NCBI GenBank assembly: GCA_016196905.1
Contig: JACPWV010000202.1
Span: 1 to 14,500 of the forward strand
Direction of reading: 5' to 3'
Source: Chloroflexota bacterium
Lineage (GTDB): Bacteria > Chloroflexota > Anaerolineae > UBA7937 > JACPPX01
DNA length: 14,500 bases
Shown here: piece after piece, positions 5,968 through 14,500 of the stretch
How the letters are laid out: each line of letters starts with the position of its first letter
How positions within the stretch are numbered: the stretch's first letter is position 1
The notes under the pieces: generated by a model
What the model saw: only the letters and a program-made list of their open reading frames with translations
What the model was told of the DNA's origin: nothing
Databases searched by the model: none
Made by a program: the position numbers and the translations under genes

Positions 5968-7410
5968 TCAGACGCCGAGAAGAGAAGCAAAACTTTCTTG
6001 GGCCATCTCCAGGACGGGGGTAGGCCATAATCCCAGTTGTAACGTGCCCCAGGCCGTCAGGAGCAGGGCCAGGGCGAGCGAGGGGCTCAGGCTCACGGGG
6101 GCCGGCTGGGCCCCCGGCTCGCGCATGTACATGATCACGATCACCCGCAGGTAGTAGAAGGCGGCCACCACACTGTTGAGAACGGCCACCACTGCCAGCC
6201 AGAGATACCCGGCCTGGACCGCCGCCCCGAAAACATAGACCTTGGCCAGGAAACCGGCGGTGGGCGGAACGCCGGCTAGGGAGAGCATGAACAAAGCCAT
6301 GCTCGCCCCTAGCCAAGGACGGCGATGCCCCAAACCTTGATAATCGTTCAAGGACAGATACTCCCGCTCTCCCTCACGTAGAGCGATGAGCACGGCGAAG
6401 GCCCCTAGGTTCATAAAGGTGTAGGCCAGGAGGTAATACAATGCGCTGGCCACGCCGAAATCGTCAGAGGCCACCACTCCCATAAGGATGTAGCCAGCGT
6501 GGGCGATGCCGGAGTAGGCCAGGAGGCGCTTGATATTGCTCTGGGCCAGGGCGATGATATTTCCTATGCTCATGGTCAGCGCGGCCAAGACCGCGAACAG
6601 CGGCGCCCAATCGGAGACCATCGTCCCCAGCGCCTGGGGATAGATGCGCAGCACGGCCGCGAAGCCCGCCGCTTTAGCCGCCACCGACATATAAGCGGTC
6701 ACCGAGCTGGGCGCTCCTTCATAGACATCCGGGGTCCACATGTGGAAAGGCACCAGCGCCACCTTGAAGGCCAGCCCTATTCCTAGCAGGCCCACCCCCA
6801 GGATCAGCAGAAGATCCACCCCGCCGGCGCGCCCTGCCAGGGTGGCCCCCAGAACCTCGAGGGAGGTGGTTCCCGTCGCTCCGTACAGCAGCGCGATCCC
6901 ATACAGCAGAAAGCTGGAGGCGAAGGCGCCCAAGAGCAAATACTTGAGGGCCGCCTCTTGGGAAAGGAGATCGGTTCGGCGATAGCCGGCCAGAACGTAC
7001 AGAGAAAGCGAGAGCACCTCCAGGCCTAAAAAGACGATCAAGAGGTCGCGGCCAGCGGCCATCAGCATCCCGCCCAGGGTAGCGAACAGGATCAAGGCAT
7101 AATGTTCACCGTGTTCCATATCCAGATCGACCAAGTAGCGCTGTCCTATGAGCACGGCCAAAACCGCGCTGAGCAGCAAGATCCAGTTAGCGAAGTAGGC
7201 CAAGGGATCGATCCCCACCGCTCCACCGAAGGCGCTGCGAGTCCCATGGCCCACGGCCAGGTTGGCCAGGATAGCCGCTCCCAGCCCCAGCAGGCTCAAG
7301 TAAACCAGCATCGACTTTCGGGCGGCGGGCAAGAAGAGATCCAGCAGGAGAATCAGTCCCGCCACCCCAGCCAGGATGAGCATGGGGGAGATGACCCATA
7401 GATCGTTCAT
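5968..7410 (-). CDS. nuoN: NADH-quinone oxidoreductase subunit N
   Basis: 480 residues, the usual length, with a many-helix antiporter-like fold. E131 in FLGLEVLSLSLYVLAGYRR, K216 in GLAFKVALVPFHMWTPDVYE and K246 in SVAAKAAGF are the conserved charged residues of the proton path. NuoN is one of three antiporter-like subunits in the membrane arm of complex I, next to NuoK. Start ATG at 7410 overlaps the TGA of the preceding small gene as ATGA, with AGGGA a few bases upstream inside that gene. Translation is therefore likely coupled to the small gene and not directly to nuoM. Confidence 0.97.
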   Translation of the reverse strand: MNDLWVISPMLILAGVAGLILLLDLFLPAARKSMLVYLSLLGLGAAILANLAVGHGTRSAFGGAVGIDPLAYFANWILLLSAVLAVLIGQRYLVDLDMEHGEHYALILFATLGGMLMAAGRDLLIVFLGLEVLSLSLYVLAGYRRTDLLSQEAALKYLLLGAFASSFLLYGIALLYGATGTTSLEVLGATLAGRAGGVDLLLILGVGLLGIGLAFKVALVPFHMWTPDVYEGAPSSVTAYMSVAAKAAGFAAVLRIYPQALGTMVSDWAPLFAVLAALTMSIGNIIALAQSNIKRLLAYSGIAHAGYILMGVVASDDFGVASALYYLLAYTFMNLGAFAVLIALREGEREYLSLNDYQGLGHRRPWLGASMALFMLSLAGVPPTAGFLAKVYVFGAAVQAGYLWLAVVAVLNSVVAAFYYLRVIVIMYMREPGAQPAPVSLSPSLALALLLTAWGTLQLGLWPTPVLEMAQESFASLLGV

Positions 7411-7601
7411 CGAGATTCCCTACGCCGGGCGCGCATCTGGCTGGCGTGCTCGTCCTCGGAGGAGTTGGCGATTCGGCAGCGGATGGGGCGAAGCATAGGC
7501 AGATCTCCATGGATCAACTTGCCCACCGCCTGCACATTCCATCGATCGATGTACACCCGCATCTCGGGGACCGACCCCTCGCCAACCCTGATCGTATTCA
7601 T
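7407..7601 (-). CDS. Unrecognised 64-residue protein encoded between nuoM and nuoN
   Basis: I do not recognise this protein. The ATG at 7601-7599 overlaps the nuoM TGA (7600-7598) as ATGA, and its own TGA (7409-7407) overlaps the nuoN ATG in the same way. That double coupling is strong evidence for a translated gene. About 77 percent of codons end in G or C (49 of 64 by hand count), like the flanking nuo genes. The product starts MNTIRVGEG, contains YIDRWNVQAVGKLIHGDLPM (residues 17-36), and ends in a basic tail QMRARRRESR. It has no membrane segment, one cysteine (C42) and no obvious metal motif. Such a protein could be a cytoplasmic accessory or assembly factor for the membrane arm, or a stray insertion retained in the operon. 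The same frame runs open far into nuoM, but that part is a shadow of nuoM. Confidence 0.72.
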   Translation of the reverse strand: MNTIRVGEGSVPEMRVYIDRWNVQAVGKLIHGDLPMLRPIRCRIANSSEDEHASQMRARRRESR

Positions 7602-9145
7602 CTTCCCGTCAAGGATAGCGTCTGGGCCGCCGCTGCGGCCTCCACCTGCTCGAGGAGCGCGCTCACCGAGGGCTCGACTCGCTCCAGGAAAGGCCCGGGG
7701 TAGACGCCAATGAGCACGATCAGCGCGATCAAGGTGGCCAGGACCACCGCCTCGCGCGGCGAGAGGTCGGCGATGCCTACATTGTCGGGCTTGTCCAGCG
7801 CTCCGAAAATCATCCGCCGCAGTATGGACAATAAATAAACCGCGGACAGGATCACCCCCGTGGCGGCGATGGCTGCCCATAGCGGCTGATGAAGGAAAGT
7901 CCCCACCAGGATCAGGAACTCGCCCACGAACCCATTGAGCCCCGGCAGGCCTAGCGAGGAGAGCGCCACGATCAAAAAGGCGAGGCTCAGCTTGGGAGCG
8001 ACTTTCCACAGTCCGCCGAACTCGGCGATGGCGCGGGTGTGCCGCCGCTCGTAGAGGAACCCCACCAAGATGAACAGGGCTCCCGTGCTCAAACCGTGGT
8101 TGACCATCTGCAGGAGTCCCCCAGCCATGCCCGGCGCGTTCATCACGAAGAGGCCCAGCATCACGAAACCCAGGTGGCTCACACTGGAATAGGCCACCAG
8201 GCGTTTGGCGTCGGCCTGCCGCCAAGCCACCAGCGCGCCGTAGAGGATGCCGATCAGGGCCAGGGCTACCATCAGGGGGACGGCCGCCAAAGCGGCCGCC
8301 GGGAAGAGAGTCATGGCGAAGCGGATGAATCCGTAGGCGCCCATTTTGAGCAGGATGCCAGCCAGCAGCACGCTGCCTGCGGTGGGCGCCTCCACATGAG
8401 CATCGGGCAGCCAGGTATGGAGGGGGAAGAGGGGCACCTTGATGGCGAAGGCGATCCCAAAGGCGAGGAAGAGCCAAGCCTGCGTGCCGGCGTCGATCGA
8501 GAGTCGCTGCAGATCGGGGAGATCGAAGCTGAGTTGGCCCCGCTGCGACAAATGGAGGCTCGCCAAGGCTAGGATGGCCAACAGCATCAAGACGCTGCCG
8601 GCCATGGTATACAGGAAGAACTTGACCGCGGCGTAGACTCGCCGCTCATGCCCCCAAATGCCCACCAGGAGCGCCATGGGAATCAGGGTGACCTCCCAGA
8701 ACACATAGAAAAGAAAGAGATCCAAGGCCAGGAACACCCCCAGCATGCCGGCCTCCAAGACCAATATCAGGATCATGAACTCCTTGACCCGCGCGGTGAT
8801 CGACCAAGAGACCAGGATGCCCAGCGAAGTCAACAGCGCCGTGAGCAGGACCAGAAAGAGGCTGATCCCGTCCAGGCCGAGATGGTAACGAATCCCCAGT
8901 TGCGGGATCCAGGCGTAACACTCCTCGAACCACATCGTGGCCGCATTGGGAACGCACTCCCGGAAGGGCAGCAACGGCGAACCCGGGTCGAATAGGATCA
9001 GTAGCATCAGCGCGGCCGCCAAGGTGATCAGGCTGATGATCAGAGCCCCGGCCTTGATCGCTGCCTCCTCGCGATGATCGATCAGGGCCAGCAAGATCGC
9101 CCCCAACAAGGGTGTGAAGATCGTCAGAGATAGCAGTGGTAACAC
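7598..9145 (-). CDS. nuoM: NADH-quinone oxidoreductase subunit M
   Basis: 515 residues, normal for the family, with about 14 hydrophobic helices. Key residues are E151 in YVFWEVTLIPM, K236 in AIKVPLFPLHTWLPDAHVEA and K267 in LLKMGAYGFIR, matching the proton-channel residues of NuoM. GLNGFVGEFLIL supplies the conserved late-helix glutamate. NuoM is a proton-translocating antiporter-like subunit in the complex I membrane arm. The start is GTG at 9145, four bases after the nuoL stop, with AGGTGA ideally placed across that stop. The stop TGA at 7600-7598 overlaps the next small gene. Confidence 0.97.
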   Translation of the reverse strand: MLPLLSLTIFTPLLGAILLALIDHREEAAIKAGALIISLITLAAALMLLILFDPGSPLLPFRECVPNAATMWFEECYAWIPQLGIRYHLGLDGISLFLVLLTALLTSLGILVSWSITARVKEFMILILVLEAGMLGVFLALDLFLFYVFWEVTLIPMALLVGIWGHERRVYAAVKFFLYTMAGSVLMLLAILALASLHLSQRGQLSFDLPDLQRLSIDAGTQAWLFLAFGIAFAIKVPLFPLHTWLPDAHVEAPTAGSVLLAGILLKMGAYGFIRFAMTLFPAAALAAVPLMVALALIGILYGALVAWRQADAKRLVAYSSVSHLGFVMLGLFVMNAPGMAGGLLQMVNHGLSTGALFILVGFLYERRHTRAIAEFGGLWKVAPKLSLAFLIVALSSLGLPGLNGFVGEFLILVGTFLHQPLWAAIAATGVILSAVYLLSILRRMIFGALDKPDNVGIADLSPREAVVLATLIALIVLIGVYPGPFLERVEPSVSALLEQVEAAAAAQTLSLTGR

Positions 9146-9149
9146 GATT

Positions 9150-11048
9150 TCACCTGACGATCAAATAAACAAGGATGCCCACCACGCCCAAAAAGAAGGT
9201 GAAGGCATACAGGCGCACATATCCACTTTGTACCTGGCGCAGGGCCGCCCCGCCCAGCTGGAGGACTAGTCCGATGCCGTTCACCGCGCCGTCGATGATC
9301 CCCTGGTCCAGCACGCCCGCCAACAACTCGGCCAGGCCGACCACTGGACGCACCAAGAGCGCGTCGTAGAGTTCATCCACATAGTACTTGTTTTTGAGCA
9401 GCCCATAGATCGGCCCCAGCCGTCGGGCCCAGCGCACCGGATCGATCGCCCCGCGCAAGTAGGCCAGCCAAGCCAGGCCGATGCCGGCCACGGCGGCGGC
9501 CAGCGGCCAGGTGATCAAAGCCAACTCGGAAGGGCCCGAGGTGAGGGTTATCGACGAAGTGCGTTCAGCGACCTCGAAAACCGGCTCTAGATAAGACTCA
9601 AGGCTTGAACCCAACCACCCACCCAAGGTGGCTAGGACGGCTAAGGCGATCAGTGGCCCGGTCATCAGAGCAGGGGATTCGTGAGCGTGCTCGACGCGGC
9701 GCGCATCACGACTCGTGCGCGGCCGGGCCAGGAAAACTAGGAAAAAGTGCCGGGACATGTAAAAGGCGGTGAGGGCGGCCGTAGCCATGCCCATCGCCCA
9801 CAGCAGCATGTGACCCGAACTGAAGGCCGCCGCCAGGATCTCATCCTTGCTGAAGAAACCGCTGAAGGGCGGGAGGCCGGCGATGGATAACCAGCCAGCG
9901 GCGAAGGTCAGAGAGGTGATGGGCAAGCGGCGCGCCAGGCCGCCCATGCGCTGGATGTTCAGCTCGTTGGCCAGGGCGTGCATGACGCTCCCCACTCCCA
10001 AAAACATCAGCGCCTTGAAGAAGGCGTGCGTCACCAAGTGGAACAGCCCCGCCGCGTAGGCGCCGATCCCCATCGCCAGGAACATGTAACCCAATTGGCT
10101 AATCGTGGAGTAGGCCAATACGCGTTTGATATCGTCCTGAACGGTGGCGATGCTCGCGGCGTAGAGGGCGGTCAGCACGCCGATGAGAGCCACCGTCGCT
10201 GCGGCCAGGGGGGCCAACTCGAATAACACGTGGGTGCGCGCCACCAGGTAGACGCCCGCGGTGACCATGGTGGCGGCGTGGATGAGCGCGCTCACCGGGG
10301 TGGGGCCCTCCATGGCATCGGGAAGCCACACATAAAGGGGGAGCTGGGCCGATTTCCCGATGGCTCCCACAAAAAGGAGCAAGGCGATGGCCGTGGCCGT
10401 GGCGCTCCCCATGGCCAGCAGTTGGGGGGCCGCAGCGAACACCTCTGCATAGCGTAGGGTTCCGAAAGTCAAGAAAATGGTCAGCACCCCCAGGGCGAAA
10501 CCGAAATCGCCGATGCGGTTGACCACGAAGGCCTTCATCCCCGCCAGGGCCGCCTCCCGCCGCTGGTACCAGAAGCCGATCAACAAGTATGAGCACAAGC
10601 CCACCAGCTCCCACCCCACATAGAGCAGCAGAAAATTGTCGGCCAAGACCAGGAGCAGCATAGAGAAGATGAACAAGTTGAGATAGGCAAAATAGCGGCG
10701 GAACCCGGGATCCTCGGCCATGTAGCCGACGGAATAGAGATGAATGAGGAAGCCCACCCCGGTCACCACCAAGCTCATCGTAGAGGAGAGGGGATCCCAC
10801 AACAGGCTGGCGCTCACCCGAAAATCGCCCAGCGCGATCCAGGAATAAAGCGTGGACTCCAGCGAGCGTTCCTCGGCCGCCAGCTTCAGCAGCTCCAGCG
10901 TCCCTACCGCGGCCAGCGTGAAGGCCAGGCCGACCACGCCGCAGGCCAGCAGGGCGATGCCCCGGCGGCCGAGGCGATGCCCCAGCGTACCGATGATCAG
11001 CGATCCCCCCAGGGGGGTAAGCAGCAGGAGCCAAACGGTGTCGAACAT
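9150..11048 (-). CDS. nuoL: NADH-quinone oxidoreductase subunit L
   Basis: 632 residues from ATG at 11048. E147 in LLYVGWELVGLCSYLLIGFW, K232 in GAIGKSAQLPLYVWLPDAME and H257 in LIHAATMVTAGVYL are the conserved proton-path residues. The long C-terminal part includes the linker to a final hydrophobic helix (FFLGVVGILVYLIV), as expected for the lateral helix that braces the antiporter subunits. It is the distal proton-pumping subunit of complex I. A GTG at 11063 in the same frame overlaps the nuoK stop as GTGA and would add five residues; both starts are plausible. The frame is open still further upstream, but that section overlaps nuoK and nuoJ and is not NuoL-like. Confidence 0.97.
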   Translation of the reverse strand: MFDTVWLLLLTPLGGSLIIGTLGHRLGRRGIALLACGVVGLAFTLAAVGTLELLKLAAEERSLESTLYSWIALGDFRVSASLLWDPLSSTMSLVVTGVGFLIHLYSVGYMAEDPGFRRYFAYLNLFIFSMLLLVLADNFLLLYVGWELVGLCSYLLIGFWYQRREAALAGMKAFVVNRIGDFGFALGVLTIFLTFGTLRYAEVFAAAPQLLAMGSATATAIALLLFVGAIGKSAQLPLYVWLPDAMEGPTPVSALIHAATMVTAGVYLVARTHVLFELAPLAAATVALIGVLTALYAASIATVQDDIKRVLAYSTISQLGYMFLAMGIGAYAAGLFHLVTHAFFKALMFLGVGSVMHALANELNIQRMGGLARRLPITSLTFAAGWLSIAGLPPFSGFFSKDEILAAAFSSGHMLLWAMGMATAALTAFYMSRHFFLVFLARPRTSRDARRVEHAHESPALMTGPLIALAVLATLGGWLGSSLESYLEPVFEVAERTSSITLTSGPSELALITWPLAAAVAGIGLAWLAYLRGAIDPVRWARRLGPIYGLLKNKYYVDELYDALLVRPVVGLAELLAGVLDQGIIDGAVNGIGLVLQLGGAALRQVQSGYVRLYAFTFFLGVVGILVYLIVR

Positions 11049-11059
11049 GGCTGTAAGGC

Positions 11060-11362
11060 TCACCCCTTTAAGAGATGGATCTCGTCCACATCGACGCTGC
11101 CCCGTTGGCGGAAGATGGCCACCATAATGGCCAGCCCCACCGCCACCTCCGCTGCGGCCACCGCCAGCACGAAAAAGACAAAGACTTGGCCGCGCAACGA
11201 TCCCAGCTGGTGGGAGAGGGCGATGAAGGCCAAGTTCGCCGCGTTGAGCATGATCTCGATGGACATGAAAATAACAATAGCGTTGCGGCGCACCAATACG
11301 CCTAACAGGCCGATGGTGAAGAAGGCCGCGCTCAGCAGCAAATAGCTGCCGGTGGGGACCAT
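11060..11362 (-). CDS. nuoK: NADH-quinone oxidoreductase subunit K
   Basis: 100 residues, the standard NuoK size, with three hydrophobic helices. The two membrane glutamates central to proton transfer are at the usual positions, E36 in [17 protein letters not shown] and E72 in [11 protein letters not shown]. NuoK sits between NuoJ and NuoN in the membrane arm and forms part of the fourth proton channel. The ATG at 11362-11360 shares one base with the nuoJ TGA (TGATG), with GGAGG upstream in nuoJ. The longer open frame that runs upstream overlaps nuoJ and is not coding. Confidence 0.97.
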   Translation of the reverse strand: MVPTGSYLLLSAAFFTIGLLGVLVRRNAIVIFMSIEIMLNAANLAFIALSHQLGSLRGQVFVFFVLAVAAAEVAVGLAIMVAIFRQRGSVDVDEIHLLKG

Positions 11363-11877
11363 CACAGCCTCCGCTTGGCCAGGACCACCGCGCCGACCAT
11401 GGCCACCAGCAGAAGCACCGAAACAACCTCGAAGGCGAACAGGTATTGAGTGAAAAGCAAGCGACCCAACGCCTCGGTGTTCCCCCCCAGGGCGACGATC
11501 CGCTCGGGGGTCAGCCCCTCGCCCTGCCCTCGGATAGGAGCCTGAGCTAGGCTGAACCCCAGCAGGGTGAGGAAGGTGAGCCCCAAGCCAAAGGCCCACA
11601 CGCGCTGGCCGGGGACGCGATCCCCGGCCGCCTCGCCTCGCTCCAGGCTGAGCATCATAATCACGAATAAGAACAGGACCATAATCGCCCCCGCGTAGAC
11701 CACCACCTGAACCGCGGCGATGAAGTGCGCCTCCAAAAGGACGTACAGGGCCGCCTGCGCCAAGAGGTGCAGGACCAAGAACAGGGCGCTGTGCACGGTG
11801 TTGCGGGCGAAGATCACGCCCAGGGCTGAGCCGAGGCCGATCAGGGCGGTGATCCAGAAGATGACCAACTCCAACAT
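11362..11877 (-). CDS. nuoJ: NADH-quinone oxidoreductase subunit J
   Basis: 171 residues with five hydrophobic helices. The third carries the conserved [19 protein letters not shown] (residues 56-74), which includes the helix break linked to proton transfer and conformational coupling. [13 protein letters not shown] sequence after helix 1 ([11 protein letters not shown]) is also typical. A long polar loop (about residues 78-140) precedes the last helix, ending in AKRRL. It belongs to the complex I membrane arm near the quinone chamber. The ATG at 11877 is 22 bases after the nuoI stop with GGGAGGGTGAT upstream, and the stop overlaps nuoK by one base. Confidence 0.96.
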   Translation of the reverse strand: MLELVIFWITALIGLGSALGVIFARNTVHSALFLVLHLLAQAALYVLLEAHFIAAVQVVVYAGAIMVLFLFVIMMLSLERGEAAGDRVPGQRVWAFGLGLTFLTLLGFSLAQAPIRGQGEGLTPERIVALGGNTEALGRLLFTQYLFAFEVVSVLLLVAMVGAVVLAKRRL

Positions 11878-11899
11878 GGGATATCACCCTCCCGAAGGC

Positions 11900-12406
11900 T
11901 TAAGGCGCGCTTCGCGTCCGGCGCGGCTCAGGCGGGGTCCAGCTCTCCTCCAAGGCCTGGCGCCCGCCCAGGGGGAACCAGGCGCCCGGATAAGGCTCCA
12001 AGAGCATGTCCTTGCCGTAGACGAAATCGTCCCGATGGAAATCGGACAGTTCCACCTCCGGGCCGAGGACGATGGCGTCCACCGGGCAGGCCTCCTCGCA
12101 AAGGCCGCAGAAGATGCAGCGGATCATGTTGATCTCGTAAACCTTGGCGTAGCGCTCCCCAGGGGAGTAGCGCTCCGTCTCGGTGTTCTCCGCCGCCTCC
12201 ACGTAGATGGCTTGCGAGGGGCAGGCCGCCGCGCATAGCGAACACCCAATGCAACGTTCCAGCCCGTCGGAGTGCCGACGTAAGACATGCAGCCCCCGAG
12301 CACGCGGGGAGGTCGGCAGGCGCTCTTCCGGGTATTGGATCGTCACCGGGCGTCGGAGAAGGTGACGGAAGGTCACACTCAAACCCTTCAGGAATTCAGT
12401 GAACAT
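11900..12406 (-). CDS. nuoI: NADH-quinone oxidoreductase subunit I (2x[4Fe-4S] ferredoxin-like)
   Basis: 168 residues. Two CxxCxxCxxxCP motifs, [12 protein letters not shown] (C52, C55, C58, C62) and [12 protein letters not shown] (C97, C100, C103, C107), carry clusters N6a and N6b. The N-terminus (residues 1-30) has the amphipathic stretch that docks the subunit to the membrane arm. NuoI passes electrons from the NuoG chain toward NuoB and quinone. The ATG at 12406 has GAGGAAGAGGG just before it and follows the nuoH stop by 12 bases. Both motifs are intact and the length is normal. Confidence 0.97.
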   Translation of the reverse strand: MFTEFLKGLSVTFRHLLRRPVTIQYPEERLPTSPRARGLHVLRRHSDGLERCIGCSLCAAACPSQAIYVEAAENTETERYSPGERYAKVYEINMIRCIFCGLCEEACPVDAIVLGPEVELSDFHRDDFVYGKDMLLEPYPGAWFPLGGRQALEESWTPPEPRRTRSAP

Positions 12407-12418
12407 GGCCCTCTTCCT

Positions 12419-13423
12419 CTAAAGCAACATGTCGCGCACCACGATGGCCGTCGCCGTCAGCAGGATGTTGACCAAGGCCAGAGGCATGAGCCGCTTCCAA
12501 CCCAACTGCATCAGGCGGTCGTAACGCAGTCGCGGAAAGGTCGCCCGCAGCCAGACGAACAGGAATATAAGGGCGAACAGTTTGATGAAATACCACACCA
12601 GGGGCGGCAGCAATGGGCCATTCCACCCACCCAGGAACAGAGTCACCGCCAGGCTGCTGACCACGATCATGTTGATGTACTCGGAGAGGAAGAACAGCCC
12701 CCACTTCAGGCTGGAGTACTCGGTGTGGTAGCCCGCCACCAACTCCGTCTCCGCCTCGGGCAGGTCGAAGGGGGCCCGGTTCACCTCGGCCACCGCCGCG
12801 ATCAAGTACAAGACGAACCCCAGGGGCTGCAGCATCACGTTCCACACATCTTTTTGCGACTCGACGATCTCCACCAGGCTCAGCGACCCACTCACCAAAA
12901 GCACCCCCATCACCGCCAGGCTCACCGGCAGCTCGTAGCTGATCATTTGCGCCGAGGAGCGCAGCGCGCCTAAGAAAGAATACTTGCTCCCCGAGGACCA
13001 ACCGGCCAACACCACCCCGTAGACGGCCATCGAGCTCATGGCCAACACATATAACAGGCCGATGTTGAGATCCGCGATGTACAAAGGGGTCTGCCGTCCC
13101 AAAATCTGGATCGACGGACCGATGGGGATCACTGCGAAAGACATGAGGGCGGGGATCACCGCCACGGCGGGGGCCAAAAAATAGACGGGCAGGTCCACCC
13201 CTTGGGGGATGATCTCCTCTTTGAAGATCAGTTTGAGGATGTCCGCCAACGGCTGCAAAAGGCCGAAGGGCCCGACCCGGTTGGGGCCAATGCGCGCCTG
13301 CATCCTTCCCACCAGCCGCCGTTCCAGGAATATCAGGTAGGCCACCGCGGTGAGCAGCACCCATACCGCGATGGCGATCTTGACCCCCACGATGCCCAGA
13401 TCGATGAGCAGATCCAGGTCCAT
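12419..13423 (-). CDS. nuoH: NADH-quinone oxidoreductase subunit H
   Basis: 334 residues from ATG at 13423. The signature [18 protein letters not shown] (34-51), continuing to [17 protein letters not shown], is diagnostic of NuoH. The second signature, [20 protein letters not shown] (217-236) with the acidic residues beside the quinone channel, is intact. NuoH builds most of the quinone-binding chamber and the link to the proton channels. The ATG shares one base with the nuoG stop (TGATG), and AGGTAGGAG lies seven bases upstream. A TTG directly before it is in frame but unlikely to be the start. Confidence 0.97.
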   Translation of the reverse strand: MDLDLLIDLGIVGVKIAIAVWVLLTAVAYLIFLERRLVGRMQARIGPNRVGPFGLLQPLADILKLIFKEEIIPQGVDLPVYFLAPAVAVIPALMSFAVIPIGPSIQILGRQTPLYIADLNIGLLYVLAMSSMAVYGVVLAGWSSGSKYSFLGALRSSAQMISYELPVSLAVMGVLLVSGSLSLVEIVESQKDVWNVMLQPLGFVLYLIAAVAEVNRAPFDLPEAETELVAGYHTEYSSLKWGLFFLSEYINMIVVSSLAVTLFLGGWNGPLLPPLVWYFIKLFALIFLFVWLRATFPRLRYDRLMQLGWKRLMPLALVNILLTATAIVVRDMLL

Positions 13424-14500
13424 CAACCGGCTCCTACCTCGATATACACGCGCCTCGTGCCCAGCTGATTTAGCGCGGCCCCGGGCAGGTTGCCATAGGC
13501 GAAGACCGCCCCAGGCTGGATGGTATGCGCGATGTGGGCGGGTAATTCCAGGGCTCGTCCGTCCGCCCAGATGCGCACCAGCTGGCCCTCCCTGATGCCG
13601 AGTCGCTGGGCATCCTGCGGATGGAGGTGAAGGCGAGGCTCGGGAACGAGATAACGAAGTAATTGGGTACGGCTGACCATGTTTCCCCCGTCGAAGAGCC
13701 AGGGTCCGACTACCAGGTGAAACTCACCCTCCCGCAACGCGGTCAACTCGGGTTCCGGCAAGGGAACCCACTCGTCCGGCAGCCAATCCGCGGGCAAATG
13801 CTCGCTCCCGGGGTGGTCTGGGGCGGGGCAGGGCCACTGCAGTCCCACCTCGCCCAGGCGAGCGTAGGTCATGCCGGCGTAGACGGGCGCTACTCGCCTC
13901 AACTCCTCCCAGATCGCCTCCGCGGTTGGGTGTTCGAACCTGTGGCCCATGGCCACGGCCAGGGCGCTGAGGATCTCGGCGTCGGTTTTGGCTTGGCCGC
14001 GCGGGGGCGTCGCCGGCCAGATCCGCTGCACGCGGCGCTCCAGGTTGGTGAAGGTCCCCCCCTTCTCGGCAAAGGCGGCCGCCGGCAGCACCACCTGGGC
14101 CCGAGTGGCCGTCTCGGTCAGGAAGAGTTCTTGCACGATGAGCAGCTCGACCTTGCTCAGCGCCTCCTCGACTAAGCCTCGATCCGGGTAATGCGCCAGC
14201 GGGTCCGCGCCCAGGATGTACAGGCCTACGATCTCCCCGGCGGCCGCCCCGGACAGGATCTGGCGCGTATCGCGCCCAGGCTCGCTGGGAAGTTTCGCGC
14301 CCCACAATTTCTCCATCCGCTCCCGCACAGTCGGATCCTCGATGGACTGATGGCCGGGCAACAAGCGTGGGTGGACCCCCATGTCCAGGGCACCCTGGGC
14401 GTTGCCGCCTCGGCGAATAGGATACAGGCTCGCCCCCTGAGGGCCGAGGCCCTTAAGCAACGCCAAATCGATCAGAGCGGGCAGGTAGCCTTCGTCGACC
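13423..14500 (-). CDS. nuoG: NADH-quinone oxidoreductase subunit G, C-terminal part (start beyond window)
   Basis: About 358 residues of the C-terminal portion are visible and the frame is open to the window edge, so the methionine usually called near 14466 is internal. NAQGALDMGVHPRLLPGH, GLYILGADPLAHYPD, and VLPAAAFAEKGGTFTNLERR are typical of the molybdopterin-oxidoreductase-like domain of NuoG. The last about 120 residues (from LVVGPWLFDGGNMVSRTQLL) resemble the dinucleotide-binding C-terminal domain, with HPQDAQRLGIREGQLVRI. In complex I this domain is structural; the N-terminal iron-sulfur clusters lie outside the window. No frameshift is visible. Genes nuoA to nuoF are expected further upstream if the operon is complete. 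Stand-alone formate dehydrogenase or another molybdopterin enzyme would be the alternative, but the nuoH overlap argues for NuoG. Confidence 0.92.
   Translation of the reverse strand, partial: VDEGYLPALIDLALLKGLGPQGASLYPIRRGGNAQGALDMGVHPRLLPGHQSIEDPTVRERMEKLWGAKLPSEPGRDTRQILSGAAAGEIVGLYILGADPLAHYPDRGLVEEALSKVELLIVQELFLTETATRAQVVLPAAAFAEKGGTFTNLERRVQRIWPATPPRGQAKTDAEILSALAVAMGHRFEHPTAEAIWEELRRVAPVYAGMTYARLGEVGLQWPCPAPDHPGSEHLPADWLPDEWVPLPEPELTALREGEFHLVVGPWLFDGGNMVSRTQLLRYLVPEPRLHLHPQDAQRLGIREGQLVRIWADGRALELPAHIAHTIQPGAVFAYGNLPGAALNQLGTRRVYIEVGAG

Noticed and set aside
7602..8477. Long open frame continuing upstream of the 64-residue gene
   Set aside because: It lies inside nuoM in another frame and reads as low-complexity Arg/Gly/Pro-rich shadow sequence; only the part after 7601 is outside nuoM.
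11064..11426. N-terminal extension of the nuoL frame
   Set aside because: It overlaps nuoK and nuoJ, is not hydrophobic like NuoL, and the true NuoL N-terminus begins at the ATG at 11048 or the GTG at 11063.

Overview
The window carries bacterial DNA with every supported gene on the minus strand, so it reads from position 14500 down to 1. The content points to a respiring, high-GC bacterium with Shine-Dalgarno initiation and free use of GTG and TTG starts. A Chloroflexota-like or similar deep-branching lineage is possible, but nothing in the sequence fixes the taxon.

Region 1 (14500 to 4026) is the distal part of a complex I operon in canonical order: the end of nuoG, then nuoH, nuoI, nuoJ, nuoK, nuoL, nuoM and nuoN. 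Genes overlap by 1 or 4 bases or sit within about 31 bases of each other. Between nuoM and nuoN lies an unrecognised 64-residue soluble protein gene (7601 to 7407). It overlaps both neighbours by ATGA. The last gene of this run is an ETF-quinone oxidoreductase-like flavoprotein with two added N-terminal membrane helices. It lacks one of the four cysteines expected for its [4Fe-4S] cluster. The nuo genes would carry electrons from NADH to quinone with ion pumping, and the ETF-QO-like protein would be a second entry point to the same quinone pool.

Region 2 (3935 to 1687) is a separate three-gene unit with its own predicted promoter: an SCO-type copper and thiol protein, a lipoprotein-type monohaem cytochrome c, and a FixH/YtkA-like plus CopD-like membrane fusion protein. 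These look like membrane-surface respiratory or copper-handling factors. G+C looks lower here than in the nuo block.

Region 3 (1686 to 1) holds a 361-base non-coding stretch, a BlaI/MecI-family repressor gene, and an M56 (BlaR1-type) membrane metalloprotease gene whose reading frame runs off the window edge. Three copies of a TTACA-type inverted repeat occur in the window. Two sit on two near-duplicate promoters upstream of the repressor gene and one sits on the promoter of the SCO/cytochrome/CopD unit. The inferred circuit is an autoregulated BlaI-M56 pair that also represses the respiratory/copper unit and releases it when the protease is triggered. This regulon and the nuoM-nuoN small gene are the most interesting features. 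No tRNA, rRNA, CRISPR array, insertion sequence or convincing plus-strand gene was seen.
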